Positions 11,025 to 19,397 of a DNA stretch of 64,000 bases are shown in pieces. The notes beneath the pieces were generated by a model, which saw nothing but the letters and a program-made list of their open reading frames with translations, ran no database searches and was not told the origin of the DNA. The position numbers and the translations under genes are program-made. Location: positions 1-64,000 of the forward strand of contig JAHZAY010000013.1 of the NCBI GenBank assembly GCA_019423685.1, given 5' to 3'. The DNA comes from Clostridiales bacterium. Its GTDB lineage: Bacteria > Bacillota > Clostridia > Oscillospirales > Ruminococcaceae. Numbering within the stretch: position 1 is the stretch's first letter; each line of letters starts with the position of its first letter.

Positions 11025-11053
11025 TTGACAAGGCGGCTCAATTTGTGTATAGT
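11025..11053 (+). promoter_or_regulatory. Promoter of the CNNM/CorC-like gene
   Basis: TTGACA, 17 nt, TATAGT. Confidence 0.8.
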
Positions 11054-11151
11054 ATTAAAAAGTATGATGGATTTTTCTAGTCCTAAATAAGAAGGTTCCG
11101 CATACGACGTATATTCACCATCATTTTAACTTACAAGAAAAGGAGATCGAA

Positions 11152-12507
11152 ATGGACCCTGACAGTAACAGTATTCTTTTGCAACTGGTAATTCTTTTTG
11201 TACTCATCGCAATCAACGCCTTCTTTGCCATGAGCGAGATCGCAATCGTAACCTTTAACGACAACAAGCTCAAGAAGATGGCCGAGGAAGGAAATAAGCG
11301 CGCCGCTACCCTCTATAAGATGGTACAGCAGCCCTCCAAGTTCCTTTCCACCATTCAGATCGGCGTCACCCTCGCAGGCTTTTTGGCCGCCGGTTCCGCT
11401 GCTGAACAGTTTGCCGGCCCTGTCGCCAAGAGTATGGGCCCGGTTATTCCGTACTCGGTAGCCGAACCCATCGCGCTGTTGATCATCACCCTGATCCTTT
11501 CTTACTTTAACCTGGTTCTCGGTGAGCTGGTTCCAAAGCGCATCGCCATGCACAACCCTGAAAAGGTCTCGTTGGCCGTGGCCCCCATCATCCATGGCGT
11601 CTTTATCGTGGTAAAACCGCTGGTCGCCGTGCTGTCGATCAGCACCAACGCCATCCTGCACCTGATTCATATCAGCCCCGAAGACCAGCCTGAGCAGGTC
11701 ACCGAGGAAGAAATCCGCATGATGGTCGATGTCGGCAACGAGGAAGGCTCGATTGAAAAGAGCGAGGCGGACATGATCGACAACATCTTTGAGTTCGATG
11801 ACATCACCGTCGAGGATGTCATGACCCACCGCACCGATATCGCCGCTGTAGAAAACACCGCCACCGTCATGGATGTCATCCGACTGGCCATCGATGAGGG
11901 CTTCTCCCGCATCCCGGTTTATAAGGAAGATATCGACGACATCATCGGCATTGTCTACGCTAAAGATATGCTGCGCTGCATCAACGAAACCCCGGCCGAA
12001 ATTGCAGATCAGCCCATCACTTCCTTTATCCGCCCGGCAATCTTTGTCCCGGAATCCAATCGCTGCTCCGACCTGTTTAAGACCTTTAAGGAGAAAAAGA
12101 CACAGATTGCCATCGTCGTGGATGAATACGGCGGCACCTCGGGATTGGTCACTATGGAGGATCTGCTGGAATCGATCGTCGGCAATATGGAGGATGAGTA
12201 CGACCAGGAAGAGGAAGAATACCAGAAGGTCTCCGAAAATATCTATATCCTGGATGGCTCCATGTCTGTGGAGGACGTCGAAGAGCTGCTCGGCTGCAAC
12301 CTCGGCCCTGAGGAAGACTACGACACCATCAGCGGCCTGATCACCGATAAGCTCGACCGCATCCCCGGCAAGGACGAACACCCTGTCGTGCGCGTCCACA
12401 ACGTCGAGTTCACCGTACTGGATACCGAAGAGCGCCGCATCGCAAGGCTGCGCGCCGATGTCCTTCCGGACGAAACCACCTCTGAAGAATCGGACGACGA
12501 AAAGTAA
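11152..12507 (+). CDS. CNNM/CorC-family (hemolysin-like) membrane transporter
   Basis: A 451-residue protein of the DUF21-CBS-CorC family, whose members are linked to magnesium or cobalt efflux. Domains in order: DUF21 with four hydrophobic segments (about 8-190, including AINAFFAMSEIAIV and LVLGELVPKRIA), a CBS pair (about 215-335, with VMTHRTDIAA and IAIVVDEYGGTSGLVTMEDLLE), and a CorC_HlyC domain (about 350-430). The C terminus is acidic. The ATG follows AAAAGGAGATCGAA. Monocistronic, ended by a strong terminator. The transported ion is inferred from the family only. Confidence 0.9.
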   Translation: MDPDSNSILLQLVILFVLIAINAFFAMSEIAIVTFNDNKLKKMAEEGNKRAATLYKMVQQPSKFLSTIQIGVTLAGFLAAGSAAEQFAGPVAKSMGPVIPYSVAEPIALLIITLILSYFNLVLGELVPKRIAMHNPEKVSLAVAPIIHGVFIVVKPLVAVLSISTNAILHLIHISPEDQPEQVTEEEIRMMVDVGNEEGSIEKSEADMIDNIFEFDDITVEDVMTHRTDIAAVENTATVMDVIRLAIDEGFSRIPVYKEDIDDIIGIVYAKDMLRCINETPAEIADQPITSFIRPAIFVPESNRCSDLFKTFKEKKTQIAIVVDEYGGTSGLVTMEDLLESIVGNMEDEYDQEEEEYQKVSENIYILDGSMSVEDVEELLGCNLGPEEDYDTISGLITDKLDRIPGKDEHPVVRVHNVEFTVLDTEERRIARLRADVLPDETTSEESDDEK

Positions 12508-12521
12508 ATAAATCTTTCCTT

Positions 12522-12552
12522 GGGCTTCGGGTTTTCCCGAAGCCCTTTTTTT
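12522..12552 (+). terminator. Terminator after the CNNM-type gene
   Basis: A 10-bp stem GGGCTTCGGG/CCCGAAGCCC is followed by T7. Confidence 0.9.
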
Positions 12553-12578
12553 GATCTCTCTTTGCTTCAGAAAGGGAC

Positions 12579-12607
12579 TTGATTTTATACCTTTTTTGTA
12601 TTATAAT
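12579..12607 (+). promoter_or_regulatory. Promoter of the DUF1858 selenoprotein gene
   Basis: TTGATT, 17 nt, TATAAT, about 60 bases before the ATG. The gene has its own promoter and its own terminator. Confidence 0.75.
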
Positions 12608-12668
12608 GTGGCTGTATGATCGTGTAAAATCGTTGGCATACTAATAATCAAAAAGAAAGGAGGAAAAT

Positions 12669-12872
12669 ATGATGGCATTTACCGTTACGAAGGATACCGT
12701 CATCGGCGATATTCTCAACTACGATAGCAGCCTGGCTGAGATCTTCTTTGCTGCTGGCATGCATTGCGTAGGCTGACCGGCCTCCCGCGGCGAAACAATC
12801 GAAGAAGCCGCTATGGTCCACGGTGTGGACTGGGCCCCAATTGTAACCGCTTTAAGAGCGCGTGTTCAATAA
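12669..12872 (+). CDS. DUF1858-type redox-disulfide protein, probable selenoprotein (Sec at codon 36)
   Basis: A 67-codon gene interrupted only by an in-frame TGA at 12774-12776. Read with Sec it gives MMAFTVTK...GMHCVGU, then PASRGETIEEAAMVHGVDW. This is the small DUF1858 fold, whose members carry a conserved HCxGC motif followed by ETxEEA; the TGA replaces the second Cys, giving C33-V-G-U36. Homology continues after the TGA to a TAA. A strong ribosome site (AAAGGAGGAAAATAT), its own promoter and a terminator argue for a live gene. A GCGGC/GCCGC stem (12787-12791 with 12807-12811), whose loop opens with G, begins 10 nt after the TGA and could act as SECIS. sel genes are present in the window. 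The redox partner is unknown. Confidence 0.85.
12787..12811 (+). promoter_or_regulatory. Candidate bacterial SECIS element
   Basis: A 5-bp GC stem closes a 15-nt loop that begins with G; the loop starts 16 nt downstream of the TGA. Bacterial SECIS elements usually have a G in the first two loop positions and lie this close to the UGA. The loop is slightly long, so the match is reasonable but not perfect. Alternative pairings exist. Confidence 0.45.
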
Positions 12873-12889
12873 ATGAGAGTTTGAAGATG

Positions 12890-12931
12890 AAAAAAAGAGT
12901 CCGATTGCTGGTGCAGTCGGACTCTTTTTTT
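12890..12931. terminator. Bidirectional terminator
   Basis: The AAAAAAGAGTCCGA arm pairs with TCGGACTCTTTTTT. It serves the DUF1858 gene and the convergent sortase gene. Confidence 0.85.
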
Positions 12932-12935
12932 GCTT

Positions 12936-13823
12936 TTATTCTACAGCCTTTTTGTCTGCGTTGACCGTCAGGGAAGCGGTTGCCTGCAATGCAGCATCCT
13001 CCTCCACAAGCTTTGCCATCACAACAAAACGCACGTCGTCTCTCCTGCCGTACTTGTACGAACAGGTCGAGAGGGTGAGGATCTTGTCTGTTGGACTTAC
13101 CTGTACATCGTAGTCGTATTCCGATCGGTCGCGCGCCTCGGTGATGATGTTCATCAGCTGCGCGTCGGTAATCTCCCCCTGGCTGGGGTCACGGTAGTCC
13201 TTGTTGATGCGGATGTAGTCAAAATCGGTGGTGGTGTAGAACACCGCAAATACCTGCCAAACCATGTCGTCGGAGGTGTTTTCCCCATTTTCGGCGGCAT
13301 CCCCCGCAATCGAGAAATAGACGTATGGGTGGTTGCGGGCAAAATCCTGATCGGTAAAGTGGAACAGCTGGCTGAAACGCTCGCCGTTCATGTCGTCGTC
13401 ATAGTGGACGTTGTGTCCATAGATGACGGTGTTCTTGGAGAGCTCCTCCCTGCCGGTAAAGTTGCACTCGTAGTCGGCAAAGAAGGTGCCGGTCCAACTG
13501 TATTCGCCCCATTCGTTCAGGCGCTCGTACTTGGTATTGTTTTCGGCCTGTACCACCGCTCCGTCAATCTCGGTGTCGTCAATGCGCAGCCAACCAATAA
13601 TCTCGTCGTTTTTAGCTTTTGCATCTGCAATCTGTGCCTGTAAAGAAGGTGGGTCCACCTCGCTGGTTTCCTGCACTTGGTCCTCCTGTTGTGGCTCCTC
13701 CTGCTGCTCTTGCTGCACCGGCTGCGGCTCTTGGGGCTCCTGCTCCTCCTTGCCGCATCCCACTGCAAACAACATCAAAGCGGTCAACAGGATGGCCGCA
13801 GTATATCTGAGCGTTTTTCCCAT
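12936..13823 (-). CDS. Class B sortase with a lipoprotein signal
   Basis: A cysteine transpeptidase that attaches sorted proteins to peptidoglycan or pilins at the outer face of the membrane. His137 (YGHNVH), Cys254 (LTLSTCSY) and Arg265 (DDVRFVV) form the sortase triad, and the long loop between His and Cys fits class B. The N terminus is unusual: instead of a plain membrane anchor it has a signal peptide with the lipobox LFAVGC (Cys23), then about 35 Gln/Glu/Pro-rich residues. The chosen ATG at 13823 follows AAGGAGTCCTGAT, giving 295 residues; an in-frame ATG 48 bases upstream is unlikely. No substrate with a sorting motif was found nearby. Confidence 0.85.
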   Translation of the reverse strand: MGKTLRYTAAILLTALMLFAVGCGKEEQEPQEPQPVQQEQQEEPQQEDQVQETSEVDPPSLQAQIADAKAKNDEIIGWLRIDDTEIDGAVVQAENNTKYERLNEWGEYSWTGTFFADYECNFTGREELSKNTVIYGHNVHYDDDMNGERFSQLFHFTDQDFARNHPYVYFSIAGDAAENGENTSDDMVWQVFAVFYTTTDFDYIRINKDYRDPSQGEITDAQLMNIITEARDRSEYDYDVQVSPTDKILTLSTCSYKYGRRDDVRFVVMAKLVEEDAALQATASLTVNADKKAVE

Positions 13824-13886
13824 ATCAGGACTCCTTTCCGAGGTTTTCTTCTCCCCCTTTCCAGGCATCAATTCCAGGGGTATTTT

Positions 13887-15635
13887 TTATTCGTTTGTGA
13901 GGTTGCAGACAATTCCTTTGCCCGCATCCAACAGGATCGAGGTGCCGTTGCGCAAAATCTGGGTGCAGTCCTTAGCCCCGACAATGACCGGAATGTTCAG
14001 CGCCAGACCGACAATAGCTGCGTGGGAATTTAATCCCGGCTGCGCAGTGATGATTCCGGAAGCCTTCTTCATAATGTCTAACAGCGCGTTGGTGGTGCTG
14101 TCGATGACCAGGATATCCCCGTCTTTAAAATTTTGCAGCGCTTCACGCTCGCTTTTGGCGACACACACGCCTGCCTTGACGTTGCCGTCTCCAATTCCCT
14201 GTCCGTGCAGGATGACGTCGCCGACCGTCTGCACCTTGAGCAGATTGGTGGTTCCCGGAACGCCCAGCGGCACACCGGCAGTCAGAACAACCAGATCGCC
14301 GTCCTTGACTAAGCCACATTCTTTAGAACGGGCAATGGCGTGTTTAAACAGCGCATCCTCGGTGTTCTGCTCCTCGCAAAGTACCGGCATAACACCCCAG
14401 GACATGCTCAGGTGGCGGTAGGTAGCCATCTGGGTGGTGCATCCGATAATCGGCATCTGCGGGCGGTACTTGCTGATCATCCGGGCAGTCTGACCGGACT
14501 GGGTAACGGTGATGATGGCGCTGGCCTCCAGGTCATAAGCAGCCGAGCAGGTCGCATGGGAAATCGCATTGGTAACGTCGCGGTTCTGTGTGCTGTCGTA
14601 TTCGCGGAAGCGGCGGCGATAGTTGATGTCCTCCTCGGTGCGCTCGGCAATGCGCGCCATCGTCTTTACCGACTCCACTGGATATTTTCCAGCAGCTGTC
14701 TCGCCGGAAAGCATGATGACACTGGTGCCGTCATAGATGGCGTTGGCAACGTCGGTGGCCTCCGCTCTGGTCGGGCGCGGATGGCTAATCATGCTGTCGA
14801 GCATCTGGGTTGCTGTGATGACATATTTGCCGCTGTTGTATACCCGGCGGATAATCATCTTCTGAATAACCGGCACATCCTCCAGCGGGATCTCGACGCC
14901 CATGTCGCCGCGGGCAATCATGATGCCGTCGGATACGCGCAGAATCTCGTCGATGTTGTTGACGCCCTGTGCGTTTTCAATCTTTGCAATGATCTTGATG
15001 GTGTTGCAGCCGTTTTCCTCGAGGATTTCCCGAATTTGCAGGATGTCCTGTGCGCAGCGGGTAAAGGAAGCCGCGATAAAGTCAAAGCCTGCCTCAATAC
15101 CAAACTTGATGTCGTCGCGGTCTTTGTCGCTCAAATACGGCATCGACAGCTCAACATTTGGCACGTTGACACCTTTGCGGTCGGAGATCGGGCCGCCGTT
15201 TTGTACTACGCACGCAATCTCCTTGTCGGTGACCTTCTGTACCTTCAGCTCAATCAGGCCATCGTCGATGAGGATGCGGTCGCCCTCCGAAACATCCTTC
15301 GGCAGATCCTTAAAGCTGACCGAAGCGCGGGTGTTGTCGCCGACAATCTCCTCGCTGGTCAGGGTAAAGGGATCTCCCTCCTTGAGGATCGCCTTTCCTC
15401 CTTCAATTTTGCCCAGACGAATTTCCGGGCCTTTGGTATCCAGCAGCGCGCCCAGGGAAACGTCCATCTCTTCGCGCAGCTTTTTAATCAACTTTAATCT
15501 CTTCAGATGTTCCTCATGCGAGCCGTGGGAAAAGTTGAAGCGGGCAACATTCATGCCGGCCTCGATCATCTCCCTTAAAACTTCCTCGCTTTCACTGGCA
15601 GGACCCAGTGTGCAGATAATTTTGGTCTTTCTCAT
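13887..15635 (-). CDS. pyk: Pyruvate kinase with C-terminal phosphohistidine-like domain
   Basis: Converts phosphoenolpyruvate and ADP to pyruvate and ATP. 582 residues: a catalytic barrel with the N-terminal KTKIICTLGPAS, LDTKGPEIR and the substrate Lys region IIAKIENAQG, then MIARGDMGVEIP and TATQMLDSM, a C-terminal allosteric domain, and an extra domain of about 80 residues. The extra domain has the PEP-utiliser swivelling fold (GIITAQPGLNSHAAIVGLAL) with its His retained, an arrangement common in Firmicutes. The ATG follows AAAGGAGTGTTCTCCGT. Monocistronic. Feeds pyruvate to the PFOR encoded 3 kb away. Confidence 0.97.
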   Translation of the reverse strand: MRKTKIICTLGPASESEEVLREMIEAGMNVARFNFSHGSHEEHLKRLKLIKKLREEMDVSLGALLDTKGPEIRLGKIEGGKAILKEGDPFTLTSEEIVGDNTRASVSFKDLPKDVSEGDRILIDDGLIELKVQKVTDKEIACVVQNGGPISDRKGVNVPNVELSMPYLSDKDRDDIKFGIEAGFDFIAASFTRCAQDILQIREILEENGCNTIKIIAKIENAQGVNNIDEILRVSDGIMIARGDMGVEIPLEDVPVIQKMIIRRVYNSGKYVITATQMLDSMISHPRPTRAEATDVANAIYDGTSVIMLSGETAAGKYPVESVKTMARIAERTEEDINYRRRFREYDSTQNRDVTNAISHATCSAAYDLEASAIITVTQSGQTARMISKYRPQMPIIGCTTQMATYRHLSMSWGVMPVLCEEQNTEDALFKHAIARSKECGLVKDGDLVVLTAGVPLGVPGTTNLLKVQTVGDVILHGQGIGDGNVKAGVCVAKSEREALQNFKDGDILVIDSTTNALLDIMKKASGIITAQPGLNSHAAIVGLALNIPVIVGAKDCTQILRNGTSILLDAGKGIVCNLTNE

Positions 15636-15700
15636 ACGGAGAACACTCCTTTACTAGCTGGTTCTTCTAGGTTTTATTACACAATATTTCCCCTACTAAA

Positions 15701-15729
15701 ACTATATCTTACAATGGGGCCAAAATCAA
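15701..15729 (-). promoter_or_regulatory. Promoter of pyk
   Basis: On the minus strand: TTGATT, 17 nt, TATAGT. Confidence 0.65.
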
Positions 15730-15838
15730 TCTGTTCACCAAACAAATTGTGCATTTTTCTAAGAATTTACAGATTTTAAGGGCAGAGAAGGATAATTTTT
15801 TAACAGTCTTGTATAGCACCTTTTGTACTATTTTGTCC

Positions 15839-15880
15839 ATAAAAAAGCCCGGGGCGTTTTCTTTTTAAAACGTCCCGGGC
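15839..15880 (-). terminator. Terminator of the HtrA gene
   Basis: The stem GCCCGGGGCGTTTT/AAAACGTCCCGGGC (one G-T wobble) is followed on the minus strand by T6. Confidence 0.85.
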
Positions 15881-15911
15881 AGTGGGCCTTTCTTTTTCAG
15901 CTGCAACCGGG

Positions 15912-17612
15912 CTAGTTAAACAGCCAATTCCAAAGGATGTTGCTGTCGTTCTGCTGCTGTTGCTGCTGTTGCTGTTGCTGCTGCTGTTCACTCTGCTGAT
16001 TCTGCTCGGTCTGAGTGGAGCTGTCGGATGGAGCTCCAGCCTCTGCCAAGGTCAATTGCATGGTCAGTTCCTGACTCTTGCCCTGCGCGCTCTGACGGTA
16101 TACAGTCAGGGTAATGGTATCGCCCGGCTTGTGCTCTTCCAAAATCTGGTTGAGTACTTCCTGGGAGCTCAGGCTCTCACCATCAATTTCGGTAATGATA
16201 TCGCCTGGAACAAGGCCGGCTTCTTCTGCAGGAGAACCACTCTCAACCGATACAACGCCGACGCCCGGTACATAACCGTAGATTGCTGCATAGGTATTAT
16301 CAATCATCTGCATGGTGATGCCCATAACGACTCTGCCACGGACATAACCGTACTGGATCAGATCGTTGATGACTGGCTGTGCCTCGTTGATGGAGATGGC
16401 AAATCCAATTCCTTCATATTCGGTCGCCGCAATCTTCTGAGAGTTGATGCCGATAACCTGGCCGTAGGTGTTGACCAGTGCGCCGCCGGAGTTGCCTGGG
16501 TTGATCGCTGCATCGGTCTGGATGCAATCGATGGTGTTGCCGGTTGTAGTGGTAATTGGGCGGTTAATTGCCGAAACATAACCGACTGTGACGGTACCTG
16601 CCAGCTCCAATCCACCCGGGTTGCCGATCGCAATAACCTGCTCGCCGATCTTCATCTGATCCGAGTTGCCAAACTCTGCTGGGGTCAGGCCGGTTGCCTC
16701 AATCTTCAAAACTGCAAGGTCGGTCTTTTCATCGGAACCAACGACCGTTGCGTTGTATTCGCTGTCGTCCTGCAGCACAACCTTGATGCTGCTTGCGCCA
16801 TCGATTACATGTGCGTTGGTGACGATGTAACCGTCTGCGCTGACGATGATGCCGGAGCCCTGGCTCTGCTCACCGCCAAAGATGCTCTGCTGGCTCTGGA
16901 TGTATCCGACAATTCCAACGGTGGACGGCAAAACCTTTTCAGCGCGCTCGGTGATGGTCAGCTCGCCTTCCGAAAGATCAACCGACGCATTGGAATCGCT
17001 GGTGGACGGTTTATCGTTGAGAACCAGTGTGCTGGACGATGGGTCCGAATCCTCGGTGCCGTCGATGTTGGCCTCCGCACTGGTGGTCTCCTGCTGACCG
17101 GCGATCAGAGCATAGGTTCCATATCCTGCCATACCCAAAACGCCGACACACAGGATGCAGCACATGATGCCGGCAAAGACCTTTAAGCCTTTGTTCTTCT
17201 TTTTGCCGGCCTTCTTTGGCCGCTGCTGATAATCCTCATAGTTCCATTTATATTGATCGCCATGTGTATGGCCATCACCCTCTTGCTGCTGGGCAGCTGC
17301 ACCGGATTCGCTGTAGCTGTACCGGCTGTTGTATGCACCCTGCTGCGCATGCTCGTGATGTTCCTGCTTTTCGCCGCTGGACTGCGGACCGGAGCGGTAC
17401 CAACCTTCGCCATTTGGCTGGCCGGACACTTCTTTGCCGTCCTGCTTTTGGGCACCAGCTGCATTTTTATCGGAGAAAACCCATCCGCTGTTTTCCTTGT
17501 TCTGCTGGTCCTGCTGCTGGGCAGAACCCTCAGCCGGCTGTGCGTTCGCATTCTCCTGCTGGTTCTCGTTGTCCTGCGGTCCTACGCCGCCCTCATATTT
17601 CTTTTCATCCAT
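15912..17612 (-). CDS. HtrA/DegP-like membrane-anchored serine protease
   Basis: A 566-residue quality-control protease of the cell surface. A long, hydrophilic cytoplasmic N terminus (1-140, rich in Gln, Asn, Gly) precedes one membrane helix (about 143-171). The chymotrypsin-like domain has His268 (VTNAHVI), Asp298 (KTDLAVL) and Ser375 (NPGNSGGAL), followed by a PDZ domain (about 430-525, with GLVPGDIITEIDGE). The C terminus carries an uninterrupted run of about a dozen Gln encoded by CAG/CAA repeats, then an aromatic NILWNWLFN end. The ATG follows GGAGGTTTTCTAT. Protease identity is secure; substrate is unknown. Confidence 0.95.
   Translation of the reverse strand: MDEKKYEGGVGPQDNENQQENANAQPAEGSAQQQDQQNKENSGWVFSDKNAAGAQKQDGKEVSGQPNGEGWYRSGPQSSGEKQEHHEHAQQGAYNSRYSYSESGAAAQQQEGDGHTHGDQYKWNYEDYQQRPKKAGKKKNKGLKVFAGIMCCILCVGVLGMAGYGTYALIAGQQETTSAEANIDGTEDSDPSSSTLVLNDKPSTSDSNASVDLSEGELTITERAEKVLPSTVGIVGYIQSQQSIFGGEQSQGSGIIVSADGYIVTNAHVIDGASSIKVVLQDDSEYNATVVGSDEKTDLAVLKIEATGLTPAEFGNSDQMKIGEQVIAIGNPGGLELAGTVTVGYVSAINRPITTTTGNTIDCIQTDAAINPGNSGGALVNTYGQVIGINSQKIAATEYEGIGFAISINEAQPVINDLIQYGYVRGRVVMGITMQMIDNTYAAIYGYVPGVGVVSVESGSPAEEAGLVPGDIITEIDGESLSSQEVLNQILEEHKPGDTITLTVYRQSAQGKSQELTMQLTLAEAGAPSDSSTQTEQNQQSEQQQQQQQQQQQQNDSNILWNWLFN
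15951..15993. repeat. CAG/CTG trinucleotide tract coding for polyglutamine
   Basis: A tandem CTG/TTG run on the + strand encodes Gln near the HtrA C terminus. Such tracts can change length by slippage without a frameshift. Confidence 0.85.
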
Positions 17613-17752
17613 ATAGAAAACCTCCCTGTACCCGGCGTCATAACACCTCTTGCCGGATCACTGTGTTTTTTGCTTTTCACGTTTTTTATTATAGCTTCAA
17701 TTTATGAAAATAAATGAAACAAGACTTAAACTGTTTCATACTTTTTTCTGCT

Positions 17753-17791
17753 AAAAGGATGAACAAAAAATTGATTTTTGTTCATCCTTTT
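17753..17791 (-). terminator. Terminator of the two-component operon
   Basis: AAAAGGATGAACAAAAA pairs with its exact complement across a short loop, directly after the histidine kinase stop. Confidence 0.75.
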
Positions 17792-17845
17792 TCCTATTTG
17801 TATTATCTTTTCTAAAATTTACAATTCTTGGATAATCGCCAACCG

Positions 17846-19330
17846 TTATACCTCGCGCACGTCGTGGATGTCGTTGTCCTTTGCCTGACGGGTCAAAGCT
17901 TTTGGCGCAGTGGCAACCGAGAAGCTAAATTCACAGTATTCGCCCTCTACGCTGCGCACAATGACCTCGCCCTGATGCAAGTTGACAATCTGGCGCACAA
18001 TGTACAGTCCCAGTCCGACTCCCGTCTTATCCATGCTGCGGGAGCGATCGGTCTTGTAGAACCGGTCAAATACCTTGGAGATCTCCTCCTTCGGTATGCC
18101 TTCTCCGGAATTCTTGATGTGAACATAGGTGCGCTTTTGTTCGACGGTGTAGCTGACTTCGACATAGCCGCCCTCGTTGACAAACTTGACGGCGTTCTCC
18201 AGCAGGTTATAGACCACCTGATGGATCAGGTCCTCGTCGGCCTCGACCATCACCTTGCCGCCATCCAGGCCACGGATATCCAGCTGCTTTTTGTCGATCA
18301 TCTGCTCAAAGGTGAAGATGCTGGAAAGCACCACCTCGTTGATATCAAAGACGGTTGGTTTGAGTTTCATCTCGCCGGCTTCAATCTTTGCGATGTTGAG
18401 CATCGAACGCACCATTCTGGATAGGCGCTTGACCTCGTCGGAAACGATGGTCAGATAATGGCGCTCCTTTTCGGGCGGAATGGTTCCGTCCAAAATTCCA
18501 TCCACAAATCCGGCAATGCTGGTCATCGGCGTCTTTAACTCATGTGAGACGTTTGCGATAAACGACCGGCGCACCGTCTCCTGTTGCGCTAGGCTGTCCG
18601 CCATGTTGTTAAAGGCCATCTCCAGCTTGCCGATCTCGTCGCGTTCATTGACGGGGACTCGGACGCTGAAATCTCCCCGCGCAAAGGACTCCGTCGCCTT
18701 GGCCATCTGGCGCAGCGGTCGAATCAAGCTGCCCGTCACAATGTAGGCCAATACAAGGGTTACCACCAACATTACAAGCACACTCAGCAAAAATACCTTT
18801 AATAGCTCACCCATAAAGTCGGTCAAACCCTGCGCCGAACTGGAGGCAAAAATAACTCCGGCCAGCCGCCCGTCCGAAAGGGTCAGCGGGACACCAACGG
18901 TATAGTAGGAGCTCTTATAGATCTCCCCCATCTTGCCGACCTCGGTGTATACCCCGTTCTGACGCACCTCGTCCAAAATTTCCTCACTGATGCCGTAAAC
19001 CATGTGGCTGCAGGTGGAACGGTGGGTGCACAGCAGTACCTCGCCGGACATGTTGGAGAGATAGATGTCCGAATCCAGCGCCTTTGCCATCGGAATCCAG
19101 GCGTTGGTGAGGGTGGTGGTGTTGGCCAGTTGGTACTGCCCATCCACCAACACGATATATTTTTCGCTCATCTGAGCTGCATATTCCGCGTTCTTTTCCA
19201 GCGCTCCCAGCTTGTCCTCCTGAAAGTACCGCGCTGCGAACACCATAAACACTACGCCCAGCACCAGAATGCCTGCCAGTGTAATGGAGCAGCATACGGA
19301 AAAATATTTTCGAAAAAGTCCTTGCCGCAT
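17846..19330 (-). CDS. Membrane sensor histidine kinase
   Basis: 494 residues. A membrane helix (about 10-33) and a second (about 177-199) bracket an extracellular sensor of about 140 residues, with a Cys pair (101/107) and a Cache/PAS-like feel. Then come HAMP (about 200-250), the HisKA dimer domain with phospho-acceptor His263 (NVSHELKTP), and a HATPase domain with N, G1 and G2 boxes (VYNLLENAVKF, DKTGVGLGLYI). Its cognate regulator is the upstream gene at 19398. The N-terminal ATG follows AAGGAGGAAAAATAAG. The stimulus is unknown. Confidence 0.93.
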   Translation of the reverse strand: MRQGLFRKYFSVCCSITLAGILVLGVVFMVFAARYFQEDKLGALEKNAEYAAQMSEKYIVLVDGQYQLANTTTLTNAWIPMAKALDSDIYLSNMSGEVLLCTHRSTCSHMVYGISEEILDEVRQNGVYTEVGKMGEIYKSSYYTVGVPLTLSDGRLAGVIFASSSAQGLTDFMGELLKVFLLSVLVMLVVTLVLAYIVTGSLIRPLRQMAKATESFARGDFSVRVPVNERDEIGKLEMAFNNMADSLAQQETVRRSFIANVSHELKTPMTSIAGFVDGILDGTIPPEKERHYLTIVSDEVKRLSRMVRSMLNIAKIEAGEMKLKPTVFDINEVVLSSIFTFEQMIDKKQLDIRGLDGGKVMVEADEDLIHQVVYNLLENAVKFVNEGGYVEVSYTVEQKRTYVHIKNSGEGIPKEEISKVFDRFYKTDRSRSMDKTGVGLGLYIVRQIVNLHQGEVIVRSVEGEYCEFSFSVATAPKALTRQAKDNDIHDVREV

Positions 19331-19356
19331 CTTATTTTTCCTCCTTCAAGAGCAAA

Positions 19357-19381
19357 GGCCGCTGAGCCAGGCTCAGCGGCC
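19357..19381 (-). promoter_or_regulatory. Strong hairpin between response regulator and kinase
   Basis: GGCCGCTGAGCC and its complement form a 12-bp stem in the 67-nt gap between the two cistrons. There is no long T-run after it. It may stabilise the upstream mRNA or reduce readthrough into the kinase gene. Confidence 0.5.
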
Positions 19382-19397
19382 TCAATAGCCTCTCTGG

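Larger units (their letters stand above)
10620..11151. other. Long divergent intergenic region between PFOR and the CNNM-type gene
   Basis: About 530 bases. It holds the leftward PFOR promoter (10692-10720) and the rightward promoter at 11025-11053. Between them lie GC-rich patches with several short palindromes (for example GCCGAACGCGATCGGC near 10914-10929), but no frame with a ribosome site. No riboswitch class was recognised in the roughly 90-nt leader of the rightward gene. Confidence 0.6.

Noticed and set aside
15951..15993. The CTG/CAG repeats as a CRISPR or mobile-element repeat
   Set aside because: They are in-frame glutamine codons in HtrA without spacers or flanking repeats.
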